This document shows, one piece after another, positions 13,739-21,234 of a stretch of 56,810 bases of DNA. The DNA is taken from the IMG/VR virus record IMGVR_UViG_3300013093_000003, positions 1 through 56,810 of that record; one strand, 5' to 3'. Position 1 is the first letter of the stretch. Each line of letters opens with the position of its first letter. The notes below the pieces were generated by a model. The model was not told the DNA's origin. It was given only the letters and a program-made list of their open reading frames with translations, and did not search any database. The position numbers were made by a program, and so were the translations under genes. Source of the stretch: a virus.

Positions 13739-15523
13739 CTACTTTTTGCCGGGGTGTTGGTGGGCTTTGAGTTTCATTTCTTCCGCGTGTCGAACCGCTT
13801 CGGCCTTTGCAATTTCGCGGCGCGTAATACCCGCTTGCAACTCGTCCGGGTCGGTCACGTCTACGTGTTCGACCAATTCCGAAGCCGACATTGCGCCGAC
13901 CTTCAGCAAATCGAAAGCCAAGTTCTTTGCTTCGTTCGAGAATGCAGGCGATGACGAATGCGAATCGACGGTCAAGATTACATCGTCCGGCAAGTCCGCG
14001 AACTGAAAGAATACAGGCACCATGCCGGGGGCTGGGGGTATCAACAGTTCCAGTTCGGCCTTTGGTGTTACGAACTCCATCCCCGCCGCTTTCTCCGGAA
14101 CCCAAGCGATAAGCTTCCGGTCAACGTGAGCGCGCGCCAAATCCAGCGTCAAAGCGCCGAAGCTTTCGACCGCCCGTTCAACCAGCAGGGCGCGATCTTT
14201 AAAGCGCGGCGAAAACATTCGAATGAGCGTTTCCGCATGATTGCCCGACCGGACACCCGCATCGCCTTGGCCCTTTGCAATCGGCGGCAAGCCCATCATT
14301 TCATCGAACATGCGCTCATACTCGTGCAACGACGCCCAAATGTCTTGAGGGATGTTGGTTATGTCGCGTTCGACCTTGGCATTCGGGTTTGAATCCGAAT
14401 AGTATCCGCCCGGCTTATTCAGACGGCTTAACACGGTCTGGTTTACGCCGTTCGAACCCATGAACTTCGTTGCGGGTTCTTCCTGCTTGCGCAACATTTT
14501 GTTCGTCCCGACGATGCGGGAATTGATAGCTTCTTGCAGCATAATCAACTGCGCCACTTCCGACTTACCCCAGAAATAATTCGGCACAGGGTTTGAGCAG
14601 AACGTGTTGAACGGGTGCACACCCTTCAACGGCGGCGAGCTGACGCGCGTGTTCGGGTCATAGGCCAGAGCGTTTATAATAGAATAGCGCCCCAGCAACA
14701 GAATGTCGTCTCCGATCAACTGGAATGTCGCCCAGTCGTCGCGCTCGTCATCCCAAATCCAGACTTCCATAAGCTCCATCATCTGCTGCTCGACTTGCGG
14801 CGAGACAGACGGCTTTGGTTGGCTCATCCAGTCCACAACGCCGCGCGTCACAGAACCGCCCGCGCCGCCAGCTTGCAACGGATACATGCCGCCTACGACG
14901 ATATTCATGGCAGAACCGGACGTGCCGGTAAGGCCACCCGCCGATTCTTTCATGTAGCGTCGGCCTTTCTTGCGCAGCTCGGCTTCGTCGGGCGAGTTGG
15001 CAATCAGCCGGTCAAACTGATGTTTCGTAATCATCATGGAGTGGCAGAACCCCTCCATGTCTTTATCAAGCTTTGTGTGGTTCTCGCGCATAACGCCGAA
15101 ATCTTCCGGCTCGATGAGATGAACCGAAAATTCTTTATCTTTGAACATCTGCTTGGTGATGCCAAGACCTTTGACCAAGCTACATCCGACCGCTTGCGAA
15201 ATCAAAGAGTCCGCGTCCGCCTGTCGGCAATACTGCCGGATGCGGGACGCCGCCGCACGACCCTTGGCCTCGTTTATGATGTTCGGCACGTCTGGGTCGC
15301 CAATGTGAAACCGCAAGGCCACAGGCGAAAACAACAAGGATTCCAGATCGTCCAGAGACGAAAAGGTCTTGTTGAACATGGCCGGAGTCCCCGCGTCCCC
15401 CGAACCAATTGTGGCGTAGCTGTTGAAAAACACGCCCCTGTTTGTCCGGTCGGTGCGTGATGACATGCACTGGTCAGCGATCTCTCGCACGAATTTAGTC
15501 AGTTCTCGTCTGGGTATTCTCAC
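13739..15523 (-). CDS. Portal protein, on the opposite strand to the other head genes
   Basis: 594 residues. Portal-like features include the conserved central region with FQLIGDDILLLGRYSI, PNYFWGKSEVAQLIMLQEAI and RIVGTNKMLRK, the long helical ERMFDEMMGLPPIAKGQGD segment with the loop RSGNHAETLIRMFSPRF, and a C-terminal helical tail. Length is typical of podovirus-type portals. The start is a GTG at 15523 with AGGATGG upstream. It is the only virion gene in the head cluster on the minus strand, bounded by a bidirectional terminator and by a divergent promoter region. Family assignment is by pattern. Confidence 0.85.
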   Translation of the reverse strand: MRIPRRELTKFVREIADQCMSSRTDRTNRGVFFNSYATIGSGDAGTPAMFNKTFSSLDDLESLLFSPVALRFHIGDPDVPNIINEAKGRAAASRIRQYCRQADADSLISQAVGCSLVKGLGITKQMFKDKEFSVHLIEPEDFGVMRENHTKLDKDMEGFCHSMMITKHQFDRLIANSPDEAELRKKGRRYMKESAGGLTGTSGSAMNIVVGGMYPLQAGGAGGSVTRGVVDWMSQPKPSVSPQVEQQMMELMEVWIWDDERDDWATFQLIGDDILLLGRYSIINALAYDPNTRVSSPPLKGVHPFNTFCSNPVPNYFWGKSEVAQLIMLQEAINSRIVGTNKMLRKQEEPATKFMGSNGVNQTVLSRLNKPGGYYSDSNPNAKVERDITNIPQDIWASLHEYERMFDEMMGLPPIAKGQGDAGVRSGNHAETLIRMFSPRFKDRALLVERAVESFGALTLDLARAHVDRKLIAWVPEKAAGMEFVTPKAELELLIPPAPGMVPVFFQFADLPDDVILTVDSHSSSPAFSNEAKNLAFDLLKVGAMSASELVEHVDVTDPDELQAGITRREIAKAEAVRHAEEMKLKAHQHPGKK

Positions 15524-15681
15524 GTCATACCATCCTATGATATTGATTTAGCGAAGCTAAATAGCAGCATATATTGACAGACTGTCCAAATCCAGAGTAA
15601 TCTAGCCCCACGAGTTGAGGCAAGTCTCGCTCGTCGTGGGCGAAAAACCTTCGCGCATGGACTCAAACTTTGGAGACTCCT

Positions 15682-15738
15682 ATGACCAATCTGCCAGTTC
15701 TCGACGCTCGTCACAAGGGCCGCAAGGGCCGCAAGTAA
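15682..15738 (+). CDS. Tiny basic peptide ORF (18 aa)
   Basis: MTNLPVLDARHKGRKGRK, preceded by TTGGAGACTCCT at good ribosome-binding spacing, and followed within 40 bases by two hairpins, the second terminator-like. It may be a real basic peptide or a leader whose translation controls read-through into the head genes. Confidence 0.4.
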   Translation: MTNLPVLDARHKGRKGRK

Positions 15739-15772
15739 TCTTTGCGAAAGCAAAGGTTGCCGGTTATAAATT

Positions 15773-15799
15773 GGCGGGGGTTTAACGACCCCCGCCTTT
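15773..15799 (+). terminator. Terminator-like or attenuator hairpin
   Basis: GGCGGGGGT (15773-15781) pairs with ACCCCCGCC (15788-15796) over 9 bp, followed by TTTA. The T-run is short, so partial termination or attenuation ahead of the scaffold/capsid genes is plausible. Confidence 0.6.
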
Positions 15800-15817
15800 A
15801 CAACAGGATTATCATAC

Positions 15818-16249
15818 GTGGCTTTGCCTCCAATGCCAATACCAAGTTCAGGCGCTCCCCCGATGGGCGGCATGGGTGCTCATCCGCCAGCAGGCGGCAT
15901 GGGCGGAACCGGCCCCGCGATAACGGGTGGCCCAATGGCGGGCGCAGCGGCACAGGGCACAGCCCTTGTTCACACTGCGCTTGAAGCCCTACAGAAAGCC
16001 CTTCCGCAGCTCCCTATGGGAACTCCGATGCACGCCGCCGTTCTTAAAGCTGTCACTGACATCAGTAAGCACATGGACAAGGGCGGAACCGAAGGTGGCG
16101 ACAAGTCCGCCATTATTCAGCAGCTCATGGAATTGGCACGCAATGCCAAGACCAATCCGAACGCTGCGGCAGCAATGCCGCAGGGCACACCACCCCAAGC
16201 ACCACCGATGCTGGGCGCACCGCCCATGCCATCGCCAATGGGCGAATAA
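15818..16249 (+). CDS. Pro/Gly/Met-rich head-region protein (143 aa)
   Basis: GTG start at 15818. Both ends are low-complexity Pro/Gly/Met/Ala; the middle (about 45-110) is helical with HAAVLKAVTDISKHMDKGG and SAIIQQLMELARNAKTNP. Similar proline-rich proteins with a central helix occur between portal and scaffold genes in podoviruses. The role is inferred from location only. Confidence 0.6.
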   Translation: MALPPMPIPSSGAPPMGGMGAHPPAGGMGGTGPAITGGPMAGAAAQGTALVHTALEALQKALPQLPMGTPMHAAVLKAVTDISKHMDKGGTEGGDKSAIIQQLMELARNAKTNPNAAAAMPQGTPPQAPPMLGAPPMPSPMGE

Positions 16250-16260
16250 AGGACAAAGAC

Positions 16261-16446
16261 ATGGCCGACCGTTTTCCAAAACCCTACGTAAGCGACGTTA
16301 AAAAAGACGACAGCCTTATGGTTTATATTAATACCGAGACAATGGGCATCGGCGCTAACAAAGCCGGTTTGCCAAAGGCGGCTTCTGAAGGCCCCGGTTC
16401 TCTCGATCACGTCGGCACATCTGCTGGCGGCAAAAACAAGAAGTGA
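16261..16446 (+). CDS. Hypothetical small head-region protein (61 aa)
   Basis: ATG preceded by AAAGGACAAAGAC. Polar protein with a VSDVKKDDSLMVYINTETMG segment and a Gly/Lys tail. Not recognised; co-transcribed with the scaffold-like and capsid genes. Confidence 0.55.
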   Translation: MADRFPKPYVSDVKKDDSLMVYINTETMGIGANKAGLPKAASEGPGSLDHVGTSAGGKNKK

Positions 16447-16454
16447 GTTGAATC

Positions 16455-17039
16455 ATGGCTGAAGCAACTGCTGCCCAAATTCGCGCTGCCGAGCTCCTAG
16501 AGACGCTCTGGCATGACGGCGAAATCGGTGAACGAATCCAGAAGGCCGCTAAGGCCAAATGGGATGATGTTAAGACGACCGGCGAAGCATTCGCGCCGAT
16601 TGTCGCCCCGTTGAAAGCAGGCCAAGACGCGCTTGCCGCAGAGTTGAAAGCTATTCGTGAAGAACGTGCTGCCGAACGCAAGGCAAACGAAGACCGCGAA
16701 AACGAAGTTCAGAAAAAGACATTTCAGGCGTCGCTCGAAGACGCTCGAAAGAGCTACAACTTGACGGAAGAAGGCTTCGACAAGATGGTCGAACGCATGA
16801 AGACGACAAGCAACTACTCCGACCCCGAAGCCGCCGCTGCGTGGGTTGCGTCCAAGACACCACCTGTCCGCGTGGACGGGCCAACATTCGGGCCGCAGTC
16901 TTTGAACCTTTACGGTTCGCAGAAGGCAGACGAGAACATGGCCTCTCTGCACCGCGACCCACAGCGCTACATGGATGAACAGTTGAGCGAATTTGTTCGT
17001 GACCCTGATCGTTATGTCCGCGAAACGATGGGCGGCTGA
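16455..17039 (+). CDS. Scaffolding-like protein (194 aa)
   Basis: Highly charged and helical, with a predicted coiled coil around residues 55-95 (AAELKAIREERAAERKANED) and a more globular C-terminus. Its size, composition and place directly upstream of the capsid gene are those of an internal scaffold. The capsid gene originally probably followed directly; an HNH gene now lies between them. Confidence 0.65.
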   Translation: MAEATAAQIRAAELLETLWHDGEIGERIQKAAKAKWDDVKTTGEAFAPIVAPLKAGQDALAAELKAIREERAAERKANEDRENEVQKKTFQASLEDARKSYNLTEEGFDKMVERMKTTSNYSDPEAAAAWVASKTPPVRVDGPTFGPQSLNLYGSQKADENMASLHRDPQRYMDEQLSEFVRDPDRYVRETMGG

Positions 17040-17041
17040 TG

Positions 17042-17800
17042 TCAATCTTTGGCCTTAATCAGTTTGAATCCAAGCCGACTCGCGAAATCCGCGTAGTCGG
17101 TGAGGATTTTTATAGCGAATCCGACTTGATCGGAAACGCGCTGACCGGGGCCGTGGTTACTCAGGAACAGTTCAAGGTTTTCAATCCGGTTGTCGGCTCT
17201 ATTCCCGTTGACGTGGTGAACAGTCTCCCCTTTACGAAGCTCACGTCCGATATGCTGCTCCATGACATACCGATGTTCGAGAACGTTTCGGGAAGGGGCT
17301 CCGTCTACCCCAGTAATGGTGATACGCATATACCCGTGTCTAGCCAAGACAGGAACGGGAACGCGATCTTTGTTGGCAACTTGCATCTGTATTCTTCGCC
17401 GCATACTTTTACATACCGCACTACAAAGAAACTTTTTGGTGTTTATGTAGCCGTCGGTTCTTATGAATACGGGAACGTCTTTTCCGCATTGATCGCACGA
17501 TCTTTGCCAATTTTCAGGTTTAAATCTTCGGCCTTTTCCGCTGCAATCAATCGAGCAGTAGATAGGGTCTTTGCCATGCAATTTACGGTAACTTCTCAGT
17601 TCTCCTGGATTGCGGCTAAACGGTTTGCTACACTCTTTGCACTCGAAAGCGATAGGTGTGACAGTAGAGTTAGGTCGCCCATGCACTTTTTCATGAGCCC
17701 TATAGCAGTCTTTGCTGCAAAATTTTCTTCCTTCTCGGGCAAACCGATTAGTAGTTGTAAAAGTTTTGTCGCATTGCTGGCAAATAACGTCCGTCGGCAT
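17042..17800 (-). CDS. HNH homing endonuclease inserted antisense in the capsid operon
   Basis: 252 residues. Three treble-clef-like zinc segments with CxxC/CxxxC pairs (CQQCDKTF...FCSKDCYR; CKECSKPF...YCSIDCSG; CDQCGKD...LCSAVCKS) precede an HNH core near 195-215, GETVHHVNGNRADNRIENLEL. It lies between the scaffold-like stop (17039) and the capsid start (17884) on the opposite strand and leaves the capsid ribosome-binding site GAAGGAG intact. A free-standing mobile endonuclease that nicks or cuts capsid-region DNA of related phages is the usual interpretation. Confidence 0.88.
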   Translation of the reverse strand: MPTDVICQQCDKTFTTTNRFAREGRKFCSKDCYRAHEKVHGRPNSTVTPIAFECKECSKPFSRNPGELRSYRKLHGKDPIYCSIDCSGKGRRFKPENWQRSCDQCGKDVPVFIRTDGYINTKKFLCSAVCKSMRRRIQMQVANKDRVPVPVLARHGYMRITITGVDGAPSRNVLEHRYVMEQHIGRELRKGETVHHVNGNRADNRIENLELFLSNHGPGQRVSDQVGFAIKILTDYADFASRLGFKLIKAKD

Positions 17801-17883
17801 GGTTTACTCCGGTTGATTGGCACTAACTATCAATACAGGGCTCCTCACGCCTTGGCAACTGAAATATTTGAAGGAGTCGCCTA

Positions 17884-18954
17884 ATGGCATACCCAACATC
17901 ACCTGTTGGCACCTTGACCGGATCGGGCATTACGCCCTCTGGGGCGTTAGGAGCCCAACTTGCAGCCATCACACGCCGGGCTTTTTTGCCAAGCGTCTAC
18001 GTCCAAGTTTACCAGTCACACCCATTATTGAGCCTGTTTATGGCCAATGCGAAGGCCGCTCGCGGCGGTGTATCGCAGATTACCGTTCCGGTTCAGGGTT
18101 CTTCTTTCGTCTCCTTCAACTGGGGCAGCTTTGCGGGTGACTTCCCGATGCCGCAAGATCAGGCGGCAATCCAGAACGCCCAGTTCTCCTTGAAGCTCGG
18201 CATGGTGCCAATCGGATTCTTCGGCATGGAAGCAATCTTGCAGTCCTCCGAAGTTGTTATCCCCAAGCTGCGCGCCGTCATGTCTGACGCTGCCGTGGTC
18301 ATCAAGCAGGCTTACGCGCAGTCGCTCTACAGCAACAACTACGCAAACCCGCAGATGTGGGATTCTTTGACGCAGGCTTACGACGACGGCACCAACGTCC
18401 CGTCCTACGGCGGCATTGCTCGTAATCCCGGTTCGTTCTGGTCTGGCCAGCTTATCAACAACACCGGCGCAGCGGCGACAACCCGCGTTGGCATGGCGCA
18501 GCTTCTCACCCGCATTCAGGCTGGTGCAGGCGGCGAAGCTCCGGACTACGCTGTCATGAACCCTGCCAACTGGGCGGAACTGATGACCGACTTTATGTCG
18601 CTCGAAATGTTCACCACGAAGCCTCGTTCGATCTACGAAAAAGAAGATGCGGTCAATGCGGGCTTCCGCGCTATCCGCGTTCTCGATACTCCGATCTTCC
18701 CAGACCCCTTCTGCCCACTCGGAACCTGCATCGTCGTAAACAGCCGCTACACCGGCCTGTATATGTCGGAATACGCGCCTATGACCTTCTCCGGCTTTGA
18801 AAGCCAGATCGCGGTAGGCCAGATTTCAGACATTGGCGTGCTCATCTCCGCAGCCGATCTGGTTTGCGCGAAGCCTTCATCCGGTGCTCAGATCACCAAC
18901 ATCACTGGCGCCGCATGGCCCAACGTTCCGGGCACCTCGCCCGCCGTTCTTTAA
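17884..18954 (+). CDS. Major capsid protein
   Basis: 356 residues, between the scaffold-like gene and the adaptor genes. The pattern is that of HK97-fold coat proteins: an N-terminal region with PVQGSSFVSFNWGSFAG, a long helix region (IPKLRAVMSDAAVVIKQAYA), a GEAPDYAVMNPANWAEL segment and a C-terminal beta-rich domain. No protease-like region is visible. A strong GAAGGAG site precedes the ATG. Confidence 0.8.
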   Translation: MAYPTSPVGTLTGSGITPSGALGAQLAAITRRAFLPSVYVQVYQSHPLLSLFMANAKAARGGVSQITVPVQGSSFVSFNWGSFAGDFPMPQDQAAIQNAQFSLKLGMVPIGFFGMEAILQSSEVVIPKLRAVMSDAAVVIKQAYAQSLYSNNYANPQMWDSLTQAYDDGTNVPSYGGIARNPGSFWSGQLINNTGAAATTRVGMAQLLTRIQAGAGGEAPDYAVMNPANWAELMTDFMSLEMFTTKPRSIYEKEDAVNAGFRAIRVLDTPIFPDPFCPLGTCIVVNSRYTGLYMSEYAPMTFSGFESQIAVGQISDIGVLISAADLVCAKPSSGAQITNITGAAWPNVPGTSPAVL

Positions 18955-18967
18955 GGAGTATTGAACT

Positions 18968-20053
18968 ATGGGTCTTTTTTCAGGTAGCGGTCTTACACCT
19001 TCCCTTAAAGGTGTTGTTTCTAACGTCTACAACTTGAATGCCGGACAGGTTCAGATCATTTCACCAGCAGGCTGGTATGCTATGGTCTTGAGCAAGTATC
19101 ACGTCATTCAGCAATATGACCCGATCACGACAACGTGGCGTGCTGTCGGTAACAGCGGCGACGGCGCTTCCATCCAGTATCAGTATTCTGATGGTGTAAA
19201 CTACCGCGTTGCCAACCAGACAGGCGCACTCGTCGGCGCTCTCATCACCAACGCCGGTTCGGGTTACATTTCGGCTCCGGTTGTGACCGCTTCGGCGGGC
19301 GGCTCGATCTGGAAGGCCATCGTCGGCGGCGCGATTAACACCACTGTCACCGTGACAAACGGCGGCGTTGGCTATACCTACGCGCCAGCCGTGCAGATTG
19401 CAGCCCCGCCAGCAGGCGGCATTCAGGCAACAGCCTATGCCACTTTGACTTCCGGTGTTGTGACTTCTGTCACCGTGACCGATCAGGGTGCGGGTTATGC
19501 TTCGCCTCCAATCATCACTTTCGTGAACGACCCCCGCGAAGGCGTGAACGGTATCCCGACTGGTTACAACGCGGCGGCTATCACCACTTTGACAGGTGCG
19601 GGCACAATCACAGGTCTTCTCTGCACTGACCACGGTCAGGGCGGTTTGACCGCATTGCCTACTCTGTCCTTCGCGGGCGGCGGCGGCACCTCGGCTGCGG
19701 CAACCGGCATCATGTGCTGGACAATCACTGCTTACGCAGCGGGCACAGCAGGCGCAGGTCTGGCGGGCTCCGTTGCACGTATCACAGCAGAAGATGCGTT
19801 CCCAACCACAGCTTCGGCTTATGTGAACACCACCACGCAGTCTAACTGGGTCAACACCCGTGCTGCCGATATTAAAGCCCCGATCTCCGGTGCCGGCATT
19901 ACAGCAACAGGTCAGGTGATTTACGACGGCGGTATCTACACTTCGGTTCCAACTCCGATTGTCATTCCGACCGCCTCCATCATCACCACTGCCCCCGTCG
20001 TGACATTCACAATGGGCGGCGCAAACGGTGCAACATACCTTACACAGATTTAA
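18968..20053 (+). CDS. Putative capsid decoration/fibre protein with GxGYxSAP repeats
   Basis: 361 residues, directly after the capsid gene. After about 80 residues come three repeats of the type GxGY(I/T/A)(S/Y)xPxV: GSGYISAPVV, GVGYTYAPAV and GAGYASPPII, each followed by a variable linker rich in Gly/Ala. The same repeat occurs in the proteins at 21227 and 31594. The rest is Thr/Ala-rich beta. Head decoration is inferred from position and composition. A terminator follows. Confidence 0.6.
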   Translation: MGLFSGSGLTPSLKGVVSNVYNLNAGQVQIISPAGWYAMVLSKYHVIQQYDPITTTWRAVGNSGDGASIQYQYSDGVNYRVANQTGALVGALITNAGSGYISAPVVTASAGGSIWKAIVGGAINTTVTVTNGGVGYTYAPAVQIAAPPAGGIQATAYATLTSGVVTSVTVTDQGAGYASPPIITFVNDPREGVNGIPTGYNAAAITTLTGAGTITGLLCTDHGQGGLTALPTLSFAGGGGTSAAATGIMCWTITAYAAGTAGAGLAGSVARITAEDAFPTTASAYVNTTTQSNWVNTRAADIKAPISGAGITATGQVIYDGGIYTSVPTPIVIPTASIITTAPVVTFTMGGANGATYLTQI

Positions 20054-20076
20054 TTCTGTCTGATATGTGGTAATGT

Positions 20077-20115
20077 AATCCCGCGCCTGCGGATAAAGCG
20101 GGCGCGGGATTTTTC
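20077..20115 (+). terminator. Rho-independent terminator after the capsid unit
   Basis: AATCCCGCGCC (20077-20087) pairs with GGCGCGGGATT (20101-20111), 11 bp, followed by TTTCATTTT. It separates the abundantly needed capsid/decoration genes from the tail genes. Confidence 0.85.
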
Positions 20116-20131
20116 ATTTTAAGGCGACCCC

Positions 20132-21004
20132 ATGCTTCTAAGTATGTATCTGAACGACACTGCGGCGCTGATGAACGATTCAAGTTTCACGTTCACGTCA
20201 AAGCCCCAGATGATTCGGTGGATAAACGAGGCCAGAACCGAATGCGCGCGCCGCACCGGCTGCGTTCGCCGTCTTATTACGGGGCAGTCGGCCTTTGGCG
20301 CCAGCACACAGCCGGGGTTTCTCATACCGGGCGGTGCGCAGCCCGGAAGCTTGCCCGGTGCTTTTCCGCAGTCCTCATCAACAACGGGTCTGACCAGCGA
20401 CTTTAACAACAACTTCAGCGCAGATTTCACCGCGTCTCCGACAACGCCCGTCGGGGTTGTCGGGGCTGTGCAAAACGCGATGATGACCATTCCTGGTGTC
20501 GAGCGTTACCCGTATGCAGGGTTTTTCAACCCGCAACTTCGCGCCCAGCACGCCGGAACAGATCGGGTCACAGATACAATCGCCTGTTCGGTGAACTGGG
20601 GCGGCGCGTCTCGACCTACCTTAGACTGGATGCCTTGGGATGATCTACAGGCTTACGCCCGCGCTTACGCGGTGCTAAACGAGTCTTACCCCTCGGTTTG
20701 GTCGGTCTACAACGACGGGCCGCAAGGCGAAATCTGGATGTTTCCTGTCCCGTCTCAGGTCGGTGAAATCGAACTTGACGTCTTCGCATCACCCGCTAAT
20801 CTGAACACCGACAGCGACTATGACGTCATACCCGAAGGGTTCAGCGATGCAATTAAATTCGGCGCAGCCAAACTGTGCTATATGTCGTCGAACCGTTTTG
20901 CGCAAGCGCAGATGATGGAAGACACGTTTGCGGATAGCATGGGCGTCGCCCGTGTTTCGGCTGACCGAGGAAAAGCGCCTTCTTACTACTTTAGGAATGT
21001 TTGA
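20132..21004 (+). CDS. Head-tail adaptor / tail tubular protein A-like
   Basis: 290 residues. The N-terminal FTFTSKPQMIRWINEARTEC, the middle WMPWDDLQAYARAYAVLNESYP and the segment GEIWMFPVPSQVGEIELDV resemble podovirus adaptor (gp4/gp11-like) proteins that bind beneath the portal. Position after the capsid and before the large tail gene agrees. Assigned from pattern and position. Confidence 0.65.
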   Translation: MLLSMYLNDTAALMNDSSFTFTSKPQMIRWINEARTECARRTGCVRRLITGQSAFGASTQPGFLIPGGAQPGSLPGAFPQSSSTTGLTSDFNNNFSADFTASPTTPVGVVGAVQNAMMTIPGVERYPYAGFFNPQLRAQHAGTDRVTDTIACSVNWGGASRPTLDWMPWDDLQAYARAYAVLNESYPSVWSVYNDGPQGEIWMFPVPSQVGEIELDVFASPANLNTDSDYDVIPEGFSDAIKFGAAKLCYMSSNRFAQAQMMEDTFADSMGVARVSADRGKAPSYYFRNV

Positions 21005-21234
21005 TGCTGCACGACCGCACGGCTTCTGTTTTGTCGCTCGCCCGCACTGTTCGCGCAGGGCTGGATTCACGCGACGTTGAATCGAAGGTTACGACAGCCA
21101 CACTTATTTTGCTTCTGGACACGCTGATTGATCTCGGCGTCTCGGCGGGGTCTGTTAAAGTGGCCGAATCCGCGAACAGAACGGTGATGGGCCAAATGTC
21201 CTCTATGACGATGCACGGTGGCCGCAATGGCTAG
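21004..21234 (+). CDS. Hypothetical small protein (76 aa)
   Basis: Overlaps the adaptor stop (TGATG) and the start of the next gene. Helical with an ATLILLLDTLIDLGVSAGSV segment. Not recognised. Confidence 0.6.
   Translation: MLHDRTASVLSLARTVRAGLDSRDVESKVTTATLILLLDTLIDLGVSAGSVKVAESANRTVMGQMSSMTMHGGRNG

Larger units (their letters stand above)
15524..15817. promoter_or_regulatory. Divergent regulatory region with promoter and leader structures
   Basis: Between the minus-strand portal gene and the plus-strand head genes. It contains an ATTTAGC-GAA-GCTAAAT hairpin (15546-15562), a TTGACA (15574) with TAATCT after 18 bp (15598), a CCCACGA/TCGTGGG stem around 15607-15641, a tiny ORF (15682-15738), a CTTTGC-GAAA-GCAAAG hairpin (15740-15755) and a terminator-like hairpin (15773-15799). 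Confidence 0.6.

Noticed and set aside
17039-17884. Plus-strand ORF of 281 codons between the scaffold-like and capsid genes
   Set aside because: It is the exact antisense of the HNH gene; the minus-strand product has three zinc motifs and an HNH core, while the plus product resembles nothing and is rich in residues expected from reverse reading.
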